A stretch of DNA of 64,000 bases from Ilumatobacter coccineus YM16-304 (GTDB lineage Bacteria; Actinomycetota; Acidimicrobiia; Acidimicrobiales; Ilumatobacteraceae), in assembly GCF_000348785.1 (NCBI RefSeq), contig NC_020520.1, forward strand, positions 4,216,001 to 4,280,000. Direction: 5' to 3'. The translations under genes were made by a program, and so were the position numbers. Shown here piece by piece: positions 52,282-59,996 of this stretch. The number at the start of each line of letters is the position of its first letter. Positions within the stretch are counted from its first letter, which is position 1. Below the pieces are notes generated by a model. It was not told the origin of the DNA and did not search any database. It was given only the letters and a program-made list of their open reading frames with translations.

Positions 52282-52971
52282 TCAGAGCTCGCAGGCGGTC
52301 GGTTCCTTCATGACGACGTCGGGTGGGAACTCGATCAGCGGCACCGGATCGAGCGCCGTTCCGTCACGCGGGATCGGGCTCACGGCCCACACTTCGAAGT
52401 GCAGGTGCGTCCACTGTGTGTTGCCCGTCTTGCCCATGTAGCCGATGGTCTGGCCGCGCACGACCCGGTCGCCCGGCTCCACACCCTCCTCGTACGACGA
52501 CAGGTGGTGATAGCGGTACCAGCGCCCGTCGTCGCCGTACAGAATGCGCATGTTGCCGCCCGACGAGACGTACACCTCGTCACGCTCGATCACGCCGTCG
52601 GTACAGGCGACGAGTGGACGGTCGACGGTGAACGGCCCGTTCTCGCCGATGTCGACGCCACGGTGATTGCAGGCTCCGTTGGCGGTGCTGCGTCCGTTGA
52701 AGTTGTTGAGGCAGATCAGACCGCCGTCGAGGTTCGCGGCCGGCATGGTGAGCTCACCCAACCCGATCGGCACGGTCGACGGCGGGACCAGATCGAGTCG
52801 CACCGCCGGCTGGGTCGCACCGGCCGCGTCGCCGACGAACGAGAGCGGATCGGCGGCCACGAGACGGCGATTGCCGAGCAGTGACGCCGCACCGGCGGCA
52901 CCGACGAGCCCGGTCGCTCCGGCGAGGCCTCTCAGAAATTGACGACGGCTGGGAGTATCGTTGGCGTTCAT
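52282..52971 (-). CDS. Tat-exported M23-type peptidase
   Basis: 229 residues. The signal is SRRQFLRGLAGATGLVGAAG. The catalytic residues are in NHRGVDIGENG (H-x3-D) and THLHFEVW (H-x-H). The mature region ends in a short tail with EFPPDVVMKEPTACEL. It is the third and most divergent paralogue. Its ATG overlaps the ATG of the divergent epimerase gene by two bases (CATG at 52969-52972), and no other start codon lies before the Tat signal. Confidence 0.85.
   Translation of the reverse strand: MNANDTPSRRQFLRGLAGATGLVGAAGAASLLGNRRLVAADPLSFVGDAAGATQPAVRLDLVPPSTVPIGLGELTMPAANLDGGLICLNNFNGRSTANGACNHRGVDIGENGPFTVDRPLVACTDGVIERDEVYVSSGGNMRILYGDDGRWYRYHHLSSYEEGVEPGDRVVRGQTIGYMGKTGNTQWTHLHFEVWAVSPIPRDGTALDPVPLIEFPPDVVMKEPTACEL
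52956..52961 (+). promoter_or_regulatory. Leaderless -10 element of the epimerase gene
   Basis: TATCGT lies 8 nt before ATG 52970, inside the coding sequence of the divergent peptidase gene. Confidence 0.5.
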
Positions 52972-53941
52972 GGCGGGTCGAAGGGTGTTTGTCAGCGGGG
53001 TCGGTGGCGAACTCGGTATCCAGGTCGCCGGCATGCTCGAAGACGAACCGTGGGTGGGTGCGCTCGCCGGTATCGACGCCGACCCGCCGAGGCGACGTCT
53101 GAAGCGTACGGCATATCACCGTATTCACCCCGACGAGCACGACCGCATCGTCAGCACGGTCCTCGATTTCGACCCGCACGTGCTCGTCCACGTGGGCGTG
53201 TGGGAGCCCGACGCCCGGGCCAACCCGCAGTCGGCGGCCGACCTCACCGACCGGGCGGCCACGTCGATCCTGGGTGCCGCAGCCGAGTGCCCGTCGCTCG
53301 AGAGCATCGTCATCCGGAGCGGCATCGAGATCTACGGCCGAGCCCGCAACTCGCTCACCCGGCCCGACGAGTTCACCCCGATCAACCCGACGTCCGAATG
53401 GGGACACACGGTGGCCGACATCGAGCGCACGGCGGCGAGCGTCGGCACGCGTGTCGGCGTCTCGGTCGGTGCCGTTCGGCTCGCGTCGGTCATCGGTCCG
53501 CACGTTCCGTCGCCACTGGGCCGAGTGCTGCGCCTGCCGACCGTGCCGTTCGCGTTCCCGGCCGACCCCGCGTTCGCCGTGGTCCGCCAGACCGACGCGG
53601 CTCGAGCCATCGTCGCCGCTGCTCGCGAGCAACTGAGCGAGCCCGTCAACGTCGTGGCGAACGGAGCGATCACCGCAGTCCAGGCCGCGCGTCGCAGTCG
53701 GCGGATCCCGCTGCCGCTCCTCCCCGGCCAGTGGGGCATCGCCCAGCGGGTGAGTCACCTGTCGGGCGCTCCGATTCCCGACCACGTCGCCGAAACACTC
53801 ACACGCGGTCGCCTGGCCGACAACGGCCGGATGCACGAACTGCTCGGCTTCACGCCGCAGCAGACCACACCCGAGGTCATCGACGATCTCTACCGATGGC
53901 CGAGCATCGTCCGCACGCCGGCGAGAAGGCAGATCGCATGA
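52970..53941 (+). CDS. NAD-dependent epimerase/dehydratase-like protein
   Basis: 323 residues. The nucleotide-binding loop is VFVSGVGGELGIQVAGMLED. VLVHVGVWEPDARANPQSAA and SIVIRSGIEIYG follow the extended SDR layout, but the catalytic YxxxK is not obvious, so activity is uncertain. It begins a series with two further genes (overlap 4 nt, then 1 nt). Start ATG 52970 fits the short lead before the glycine motif; GTG 52985 is an alternative. Confidence 0.78.
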   Translation: MAGRRVFVSGVGGELGIQVAGMLEDEPWVGALAGIDADPPRRRLKRTAYHRIHPDEHDRIVSTVLDFDPHVLVHVGVWEPDARANPQSAADLTDRAATSILGAAAECPSLESIVIRSGIEIYGRARNSLTRPDEFTPINPTSEWGHTVADIERTAASVGTRVGVSVGAVRLASVIGPHVPSPLGRVLRLPTVPFAFPADPAFAVVRQTDAARAIVAAAREQLSEPVNVVANGAITAVQAARRSRRIPLPLLPGQWGIAQRVSHLSGAPIPDHVAETLTRGRLADNGRMHELLGFTPQQTTPEVIDDLYRWPSIVRTPARRQIA

Positions 53942-54804
53942 TGAACGACAGCCTGGCCAACGTCATCCCGCTCGGTGTGCCCGGCGGGGTCGACCGCTCG
54001 TTGCGCAGCGTCAGCGACTCGGTTCGCAACACCGCCGGACGCACACTCGGCCGCACGGTCACCCGTACCGGAGGCCTCCTGACCGAGCAGATCGGGGCGG
54101 CCGTCGGGTCGATCACCGATGCTGCGACCGCTGGTGTGCGCGCCGCCACACGCCGACTCACCGAAGAGGGCACCGACCTGACCGACGACTGGGGTCGCGA
54201 CCCCGCCCTCGTCCGCCGCATCATGCTGCTCGCGCAACTCCGGTGGGACGTCTCGACCGGTGGCGACCAGCGACTCCCCAAACGCAAGGGTGCGCTGATC
54301 GTGGTCAACGCTCCGCGCTTCACCCTCACTCCGATCTTCACGGCGTTCGCGATCAGCGAAGCACTCGACCGCCCAGTCCGCTACGTCGGCCGACCCGACG
54401 ACGACCTCCTCGGAGCGCTCGGCCGTCGACTCGGCGGCCTGCTCGATCATCCCGACGAGGTGGCCGGCGCGCTCCGCGCCGACGAACTCGTCGTGCTCGG
54501 CGCCGACCATTCGTCGGGAAGCCGACGCGTCGGGGCCATCGACCACACCATCGTCGGTGCCGCGCTCGCCACCGGCACGCGGGTGTTCCCGACCGCCACG
54601 TCCTCCAACCCGTTCGGACGCCACGCACGAGTCGAGATCGGCACGCCGACCCGCTCGCCGAAGGGTCGCCGCGGTCCGCTCGCCGAACTCGAACTCGCCG
54701 ATCGCCTCCGACACGACATCGCCGGATTGCTCCTCGAGATGGGCGACATCAACACCGGCACTCCCCTCGACTGGCTGCCCGGCAGCGGAATCGGCGCACA
54801 CTGA
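53938..54804 (+). CDS. Acyltransferase-like protein lacking the HX4D motif
   Basis: 288 residues. The layout GALIVVNAPRFTLTPIFTAF then RPVRYVGRPD recalls the PlsC lysophospholipid acyltransferase core, but the catalytic N-H-x4-D is absent (NAPRFTLT). VVLGADHSSGSRRVGAIDHT follows, then GTRVFPTATSSNP, near the usual EGTR and later motifs. It may be an inactive or altered acyltransferase. The ATG overlaps the epimerase stop by 4 nt, and the hydrolase gene starts in its stop codon. Confidence 0.55.
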   Translation: MMNDSLANVIPLGVPGGVDRSLRSVSDSVRNTAGRTLGRTVTRTGGLLTEQIGAAVGSITDAATAGVRAATRRLTEEGTDLTDDWGRDPALVRRIMLLAQLRWDVSTGGDQRLPKRKGALIVVNAPRFTLTPIFTAFAISEALDRPVRYVGRPDDDLLGALGRRLGGLLDHPDEVAGALRADELVVLGADHSSGSRRVGAIDHTIVGAALATGTRVFPTATSSNPFGRHARVEIGTPTRSPKGRRGPLAELELADRLRHDIAGLLLEMGDINTGTPLDWLPGSGIGAH

Positions 54805-55661
54805 TGACCTACGTTCGCAGCAGCGACGGCACACGAATCCACTATCAGGTCACGGGCCGACCCGGCGCTCCGCCGGTGCTGTTCATCCAAGGCCTCGGCG
54901 CCGGCAAGTCCGGGTGGATCCTGCAACGTCTCGCCACCGCTCCGTGGTACAACGCGATCGCGCTCGACAACCGGGGAGCCGGCCGAAGCGACAAACCGCA
55001 CGGTGCGTACTCGCTCGAACAGATGGCCGACGACGCGATCGCCGTCCTCGACCATGCCGGCATCGAGTCGGCACACGTGGTGGGCGCGTCGATGGGCGGA
55101 GCGATCACGCAGATCATCGGCGTGAAGTACCCCGAGCGGACGCGATCGCTCACGCTCGCCTGCACCGCCGGGGCCAATCATCCGTGGCGCGAAGAGATGC
55201 TCACCGAGTGGCGTGACAACGCACTCGCTCATGGCATGGGCACCATGAGCCGCGAGGCCGCACGGTTCGTGATCGGTCCGCGGTCGTTCCGACGGCTGCT
55301 TCCGGCGATCGGCTGGCTCGGTCCGCTGTCGCTCGGGCGTCCGGCGCACGCCTTCGCCGGGCAGGTCGACGCGATCCTCAACGTCGACCAGTCGATGGCC
55401 GACGAGATCGAGAACATCGACGTGCCCGTGATGGTGCTCGCCGGCAACCAAGACATCTTGACCCCGCGTGGCGACAGCGAGGAGTTGGCCGAACGCATTC
55501 CGACCGCCGAGCTCGTCGTCATCAGCGGCGCGGCGCACGGTTTCATGTTCGAGCACGCCACCACGTTCAACCGCGTGTTGCTCGAGTTCCTCGGTCGTGC
55601 CGAGCGAGCCTGGACCAAGCGGCAAATCGCCGGCACGTGTTCACTCGCCGACGCAGGCTGA
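54804..55661 (+). CDS. Alpha/beta hydrolase
   Basis: 285 residues. The fold is clear: VLFIQGLGAGKSGW (oxyanion loop), IALDNRGAGRSDKP, the nucleophile elbow VVGASMGGAITQ, the acid in LAGNQDILTP and the histidine in ISGAAHGFMFE. It resembles haloalkane/3-oxoadipate-enol-lactone-type esterases; substrate is unknown. It overlaps the preceding gene by 1 nt. Co-transcription with the epimerase-like and acyltransferase-like proteins suggests lipid or polyketide-related metabolism. Confidence 0.88.
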   Translation: MTYVRSSDGTRIHYQVTGRPGAPPVLFIQGLGAGKSGWILQRLATAPWYNAIALDNRGAGRSDKPHGAYSLEQMADDAIAVLDHAGIESAHVVGASMGGAITQIIGVKYPERTRSLTLACTAGANHPWREEMLTEWRDNALAHGMGTMSREAARFVIGPRSFRRLLPAIGWLGPLSLGRPAHAFAGQVDAILNVDQSMADEIENIDVPVMVLAGNQDILTPRGDSEELAERIPTAELVVISGAAHGFMFEHATTFNRVLLEFLGRAERAWTKRQIAGTCSLADAG

Positions 55662-55676
55662 GCGAAACTGCACGCC

Positions 55677-56717
55677 ATGGGCGCGCAACTGAAGGTGGTG
55701 GTCGTCGGTGCCGGGCTCTCGGGTCTTGTCGCGGCGACCGAACTTGCCGATGCCGGCGTCGACGTCACCGTCCTCGACAAGGGCCGATCGGTCGGCGGGC
55801 GCCTCGCCACACGTCGTCTCGCCGATGCTCGCCTCGACCACGGCGCCCAGTTCTTCACCGTGCGCAGCCCGGCGTTCCGGCGACGCGTCGACGACTGGGT
55901 CGACCGTGGGCTCGTCGCCGTCTGGAACCACGGATTCGATGCCGACGACGGGCACCCGCGCTACGTCGGCACCGCCGGCATGAACTCGCTGGCGAAGGAT
56001 CTGGCCGCTTCGGCCGAACGCGCGGGAGCCACGATCATGACCTCGACACTCGCGTTCGGACTCCGACCGTCGCCGGGCGACTCCCCGCAGCATCGTTGGG
56101 AGGTGGTGATCGACGACGGGTCGACCCTGCCCACCGACGCCGTGATCTTCACCTGTCCGCTGGCGCAGACCTTCGCGCTGCTCGCCGACGTCGGGGTGTG
56201 GAAGAGCGGCGATGAGGCGACCGACGCCGCGCACGACGCCATCGTCGCCCGGCTCGGCATCGACCTCGACCAGACGCTGTTTCGAACCCAGTACGACCGA
56301 ACGATCGCGCTGCTGGCAACGGTCGACGGGCCGACCGCGATCCCCGAGCCGGGTGGCGTCCAGGACGGCGACGACGTGTTCAGCTTCATCGGCGACAACC
56401 AGGCCAAGGGAATCAGCTCCTCGCCCGCGGTCACGTTCCACGCCAACGCCGAGTGGAGCGAGGCGCACTGGGACGACGACGCCGACACCACACTCGCGGC
56501 GCTCGAAGCAGCCGCCCGGCCGTGGCTCGGCGACGCTCAGATCATCGAGCGACAGCTCAAGACCTGGCGCTTCGCGACGCCTCGCACCGTGTGGCCCGAC
56601 CCGTGTTGGACGACCGCCGACGGCACCGTGGTGGTGGCCGGTGACGCGTTCGCCGGACCGCGGGTCGAAGGCGCGCACAACAGCGGGCTCGCCGCCGCCC
56701 ACTCCCTCCTCGCCTGA
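55677..56717 (+). CDS. Renalase-like FAD-dependent oxidoreductase
   Basis: 346 residues. VVVVGAGLSGLVAATELADA binds FAD, followed by DKGRSVGGRLATRRLADARLDHGAQFF, an arrangement shared with renalase and bacterial amine-oxidase-like NAD(P)/FAD proteins. The C-terminal motif is VVVAGDAFAGPRVEGAHNSGL. Bacterial renalase oxidises isomeric dihydropyridine nucleotides; this role is a guess here. It is 15 nt after the hydrolase gene. Confidence 0.85.
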   Translation: MGAQLKVVVVGAGLSGLVAATELADAGVDVTVLDKGRSVGGRLATRRLADARLDHGAQFFTVRSPAFRRRVDDWVDRGLVAVWNHGFDADDGHPRYVGTAGMNSLAKDLAASAERAGATIMTSTLAFGLRPSPGDSPQHRWEVVIDDGSTLPTDAVIFTCPLAQTFALLADVGVWKSGDEATDAAHDAIVARLGIDLDQTLFRTQYDRTIALLATVDGPTAIPEPGGVQDGDDVFSFIGDNQAKGISSSPAVTFHANAEWSEAHWDDDADTTLAALEAAARPWLGDAQIIERQLKTWRFATPRTVWPDPCWTTADGTVVVAGDAFAGPRVEGAHNSGLAAAHSLLA

Positions 56718-56726
56718 CCCGTCGCA

Positions 56727-56751
56727 TCATCCGGTGTCAGACACCGGATGA
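56727..56751. repeat. REP-like palindrome
   Basis: TCATCCGGTGTC and GACACCGGATGA flank one A (12-bp arms). It starts 9 nt after the oxidoreductase stop. Its core CCGGTGTC-A-GACACCGG matches the palindromes at 56772 and, with paired substitutions, at 8520. Confidence 0.7.
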
Positions 56752-56767
56752 CTCGCGACTCGATGCG

Positions 56768-57439
56768 TCATTCGGTGTCTGACACCGATTGGCTCGTCGC
56801 GTCGTCGGCGGGCGCTGTCGTCGTCGTGGCCACGACTTCTTCGCCACACGTGACCTCGGTGACCTGTCGGGTGTCGAGATCGACCGTCGACGTGCTGTTC
56901 GGACCGAACCGCCGCAGGAAGTCACTGAAGTTACGGATGTCGAGCGACTCGTCGCAGTTGCGTTCGATCACCGGTGGGTACGGAATCTCCCAGCCGTTCT
57001 CGAACACGGCGTAGCCGTCGTTGAGATCGATGATCGGCGGAAGGATCACGGTGTCACGCGGACCGCGCGGGAGCACGGCGAACCACACGACGGCGTCGCC
57101 GAGCATGTCGGCGAGCACGACACACCGACGAGTGTTTCTGAGGTTGGCGCACTCGATGACGCCGGGCGTTCCCGGAACGACTCGCAACGCTCGTTGCTCG
57201 TCGATCACCATGTCGAGGAAGCCGATCGTCTGGCCGTTGGCACCGATCTCGAAGTCGGGCGAGCGCTCGAACGACTCGACGAGCTCGATCAGGTCGATGC
57301 GACGTTCGGGTGGCGTGGTGACGTCGACGACCGCTTCGATCAGCTCGTCGTCGTCGGAGAACACGGAGTTGACCGCGAGCGCCAACAGAGCCAGCGCTGC
57401 CACGGCGGCGACGAAGCGGATGCTCAGCAGTGGTCGCAC
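56768..57439 (-). CDS. Membrane-anchored protein of unknown function
   Basis: 223 residues. A membrane segment (IRFVAAVAALALLALAVNSV) at the N-terminus is followed by an exported domain. Three Cys-containing stretches are VIECANLRNTRRCVVLAD, IERNCDESLDIRN and VTCGEEV, so disulfides are likely. No known domain. GTG 57439 is chosen because TAGCGT lies 7 nt upstream; GTG 57448 would add three residues. The last codons overlap the palindrome at 56772. Confidence 0.65.
   Translation of the reverse strand: MRPLLSIRFVAAVAALALLALAVNSVFSDDDELIEAVVDVTTPPERRIDLIELVESFERSPDFEIGANGQTIGFLDMVIDEQRALRVVPGTPGVIECANLRNTRRCVVLADMLGDAVVWFAVLPRGPRDTVILPPIIDLNDGYAVFENGWEIPYPPVIERNCDESLDIRNFSDFLRRFGPNSTSTVDLDTRQVTEVTCGEEVVATTTTAPADDATSQSVSDTE
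56772..56788. repeat. REP-like palindrome in a gene's 3' end
   Basis: TCGGTGTC and GACACCGA flank one T. It lies within the last codons of the minus-strand gene and shares the core of the palindrome 20 nt away. Confidence 0.7.
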
Positions 57440-57446
57440 GTGCCAC

Positions 57447-57452
57447 ACGCTA
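57447..57452 (-). promoter_or_regulatory. Leaderless -10 element of the membrane-anchored protein gene
   Basis: On the minus strand TAGCGT lies 7 nt before GTG 57439. Confidence 0.45.
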
Positions 57453-57557
57453 ACGAGCCGGGGTGCCGTCGACGCGTCATCGAATGGGGTCGGCCACCCG
57501 GGTGAGGGCGCGACCGACCCGCCGATGAGACGGGCAGCAGGTGGCGGCAGATGACGA

Positions 57558-58898
57558 TCAGGCGGCGGCGGTCGTGGCGGCGCGGAAGGTCGCCTCCGCG
57601 ATGCGATCGATCACCTCGTCGGTGTGGCCGAGGCCGACGAACATCGCCTCGTACGCGCCCGGTGCCAACGCGACGCCTTCGGCCAGCATCGCCTGGAAGA
57701 ACCGGCTGTACGCCGCCTCGTCGGTGCGTTTGGCCTCGTCGAAGTTCGTGACCGCGTCGGAGGCAGCATCGCCGCAGACGATGCCGAACAGCGTGCCGAC
57801 GACCGGGAAGCTCGCCTCGAACCCCGCCGAGGCGCAGGCGTCGCGCATCTTCGACGACAGGTGTCGAACACGCGCCAGCAGCTCGATGTAGACGTCGGGG
57901 GTGAGCGTGTCGAGCGCGGCCAGGCCGGCTGCGGTGGCCAGCGGGTTGCCCGACAGCGTGCCCGCGTGGAACACCGGGCCGAGGGGCGACAGATGCTCCA
58001 TGATGTCTCGGCGTCCGCCGACCGCGCCGATGGGGAGACCGCCACCGATCACCTTGCCGAAGCAGGTGATGTCGGCGCGGATGTCGTACTTCGCCTGGGC
58101 ACCACCCGGAGCGAGCCGGAAACCGGTGATGACCTCGTCGAAGATCAGGAGCGCCCCGACTCGATCGCATTCGGCGCGCAGCCCTTCGAGGAACCCCGCG
58201 ACGGGAGCGACGACGCCCATGTTCGCGGCGACCGGTTCGACGATCACCGCGGCGACCTTGTCGTCGAGTTGCGGCACGACGTTGTACGGCACGACCATCG
58301 TCTCGGCGACCGAGGCGTTGGGGACACCCGCGGTGCCGGGCAGACCGAGCGTGGCCACCCCGCTGCCACCGGCGACGAGCAACGCGTCGGTGGCACCGTG
58401 GAAGTTGCCGGCGAACGTGACGATCCGGTCTCGTCCGGTGACGCCTCGCGCCAGACGAATCGCGGTGCTCGTCGCCTCGGTGCCCGAGTTCATCAGTCGG
58501 ACCCGCTCGCAGCTCGGCATGCGCGACGAGATCTCCTCCGCCAGCTTCATCTCGCGCGGCGTCGGCGCGCCGTACGAGGTGCCGGCGCCTACGGCGTCGG
58601 TGATGGCGGCGGTGACGGCCGGATGCGCGTGTCCGAGGATGACGGCGCCGTAGCTCTGCACGAGATCGAGGTAGGTGGTTCCTTCGACATCGGTGATCGT
58701 GGCGCCCGACGCCCGAGCGACGACGTACGGCTCACCACCGACGGCCTTGAACGCGCGGATCGAGGAGTTGACGCCACCGGGGATCGCTTCCTTCGACCGG
58801 TCGAAGAGCGTCGTGTTCGACGGGACGCCGGCGCCGACGCAGGTGACGGGGTTGCAGCCCGCGTCGGGACAGGTGGTGGGATCGCAGAAGGGGATCAT
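57558..58898 (-). CDS. hemL: Glutamate-1-semialdehyde 2,1-aminomutase with cysteine-rich N-terminal extension
   Basis: 446 residues. The PLP lysine lies in ITCFGKVIGGGLPIGA, and LIFDEVITGFRLAPGGAQ is conserved. It converts glutamate-1-semialdehyde to 5-aminolevulinate for haem. Before the usual start of the enzyme there are about 25 extra residues with four cysteines spaced C-x4-C-x4-C-x4-C (Cys5, 10, 15, 20). No other start codon lies between them and the conserved region, so they are part of the protein. hemB precedes it by 12 nt; GGAG sits 6 nt before the ATG. Confidence 0.92.
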   Translation of the reverse strand: MIPFCDPTTCPDAGCNPVTCVGAGVPSNTTLFDRSKEAIPGGVNSSIRAFKAVGGEPYVVARASGATITDVEGTTYLDLVQSYGAVILGHAHPAVTAAITDAVGAGTSYGAPTPREMKLAEEISSRMPSCERVRLMNSGTEATSTAIRLARGVTGRDRIVTFAGNFHGATDALLVAGGSGVATLGLPGTAGVPNASVAETMVVPYNVVPQLDDKVAAVIVEPVAANMGVVAPVAGFLEGLRAECDRVGALLIFDEVITGFRLAPGGAQAKYDIRADITCFGKVIGGGLPIGAVGGRRDIMEHLSPLGPVFHAGTLSGNPLATAAGLAALDTLTPDVYIELLARVRHLSSKMRDACASAGFEASFPVVGTLFGIVCGDAASDAVTNFDEAKRTDEAAYSRFFQAMLAEGVALAPGAYEAMFVGLGHTDEVIDRIAEATFRAATTAAA

Positions 58899-58910
58899 GA
58901 GGGCTCCGGT

Positions 58911-59918
58911 CTAGCGCTGTGCCTGCTCGGCGAACCAGCGGGTGAAGTACGTGAGGATGATGTTGGCACCGGCACGCTTGATCGACGTGAGGTGTTCGAA
59001 GGCGACGGCGTCGGCGTCGATCCAGCCACGTTCGCCCGCCGCGTGGATCATGGCGTACTCACCGCTCACGTGGTACGCCGCGACCGGAACATCGACGTGT
59101 TGGGCGACGTCACGAATGACGTCGAGGTACGCGAGCGCCGGCTTGACCATCACCATGTCGGCACCTTCGGCGACGTCGAGGTCGATCTCTCGGATCGCTT
59201 CGCGCACGTTGCGGTGGTCTTGCTGGTAGCCCTTGCGGTCACCGCCGTCGGCGATCGACACGTCGACAGCGTCGCGGAAGGGTCCGTAGAGGGCGCTCGC
59301 GTACTTGGCCGAGTAGGCGAGGATCGCCACATCGGGGAAACCGGCATCGTCGAGGGCCGCCCGGATCACGGCGACCTGCCCGTCCATCATCCCGCTCGGT
59401 GCGACGACATGGGCGCCGGCGGTGGCCTGCGCGACCGCCGCCTTCGCGTAGAGCTCGAGCGTCGCGTCGTTGTCGACGTCGCCACGTGCGTCGACGATGC
59501 CGCAATGGCCGTGACTCGTGTACTCGTCGACGCACAGGTCGGCCATGAGCACCAACCGGTCGCCGTGGTCGGCGAGCAGCGCCGCGAGCGCCTGCTGGAC
59601 GATGCCGTCGGGGTGGTACGCCTGGCTGCCGACCTCGTCCTTCTCGGCAGGTATGCCGAAGAGGATGACCGACTTGACGCCGAGGTCGACGAGCTCCGAC
59701 ACCTCGGAGCGCAGCGACTCGAGCGTGTGCTGCACGACGCCGGGCAGCGACTCGATCGGTACGGGTTCGTCGATGCCCTCGCGCACGAAGAGCGGCGCGA
59801 TGAGGTCGTCGACGCGGACGTGCACCTCCGACACCAGATCACGCATGGCAGCGGAGCGCCGCAGACGGCGGGGCCGAGCCGTTGGAGTGTCGATGCGTCC
59901 GATCTCTGGTCCCGTCAC
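58911..59918 (-). CDS. hemB: Delta-aminolevulinic acid dehydratase (porphobilinogen synthase)
   Basis: 335 residues. The N-terminal RPRRLRRSAAMRDLVSE, the two active-site lysines in AYSAKYASALYGPFRDA and MVMVKPALAYLD, and the metal-site region DLCVDEYTSHGHCGIVD identify HemB. The metal site has Cys, Asp, Cys where zinc enzymes have three cysteines; Asp is frequent in actinobacteria. It condenses two aminolevulinates. GTG 59918 is chosen because TAGGCT lies 7 nt upstream and the conserved RPRRLRR lies before the next ATG. Confidence 0.94.
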   Translation of the reverse strand: MTGPEIGRIDTPTARPRRLRRSAAMRDLVSEVHVRVDDLIAPLFVREGIDEPVPIESLPGVVQHTLESLRSEVSELVDLGVKSVILFGIPAEKDEVGSQAYHPDGIVQQALAALLADHGDRLVLMADLCVDEYTSHGHCGIVDARGDVDNDATLELYAKAAVAQATAGAHVVAPSGMMDGQVAVIRAALDDAGFPDVAILAYSAKYASALYGPFRDAVDVSIADGGDRKGYQQDHRNVREAIREIDLDVAEGADMVMVKPALAYLDVIRDVAQHVDVPVAAYHVSGEYAMIHAAGERGWIDADAVAFEHLTSIKRAGANIILTYFTRWFAEQAQR

Positions 59919-59925
59919 TCGATCC

Positions 59926-59931
59926 AGCCTA
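59926..59931 (-). promoter_or_regulatory. Leaderless -10 element of hemB
   Basis: On the minus strand TAGGCT lies 7 nt before GTG 59918. Confidence 0.6.
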
Positions 59932-59983
59932 TTGGGCGGCAGATGGTGTGACCGATTGCCCAGACCATCGGCACTTCCGGGGT

Positions 59984-59989
59984 TAACGT
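59984..59989 (+). promoter_or_regulatory. Leaderless -10 element of the Ig-like membrane protein gene
   Basis: TAACGT lies 7 nt before GTG 59997. Confidence 0.6.
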
Positions 59990-59996
59990 CGCATCC

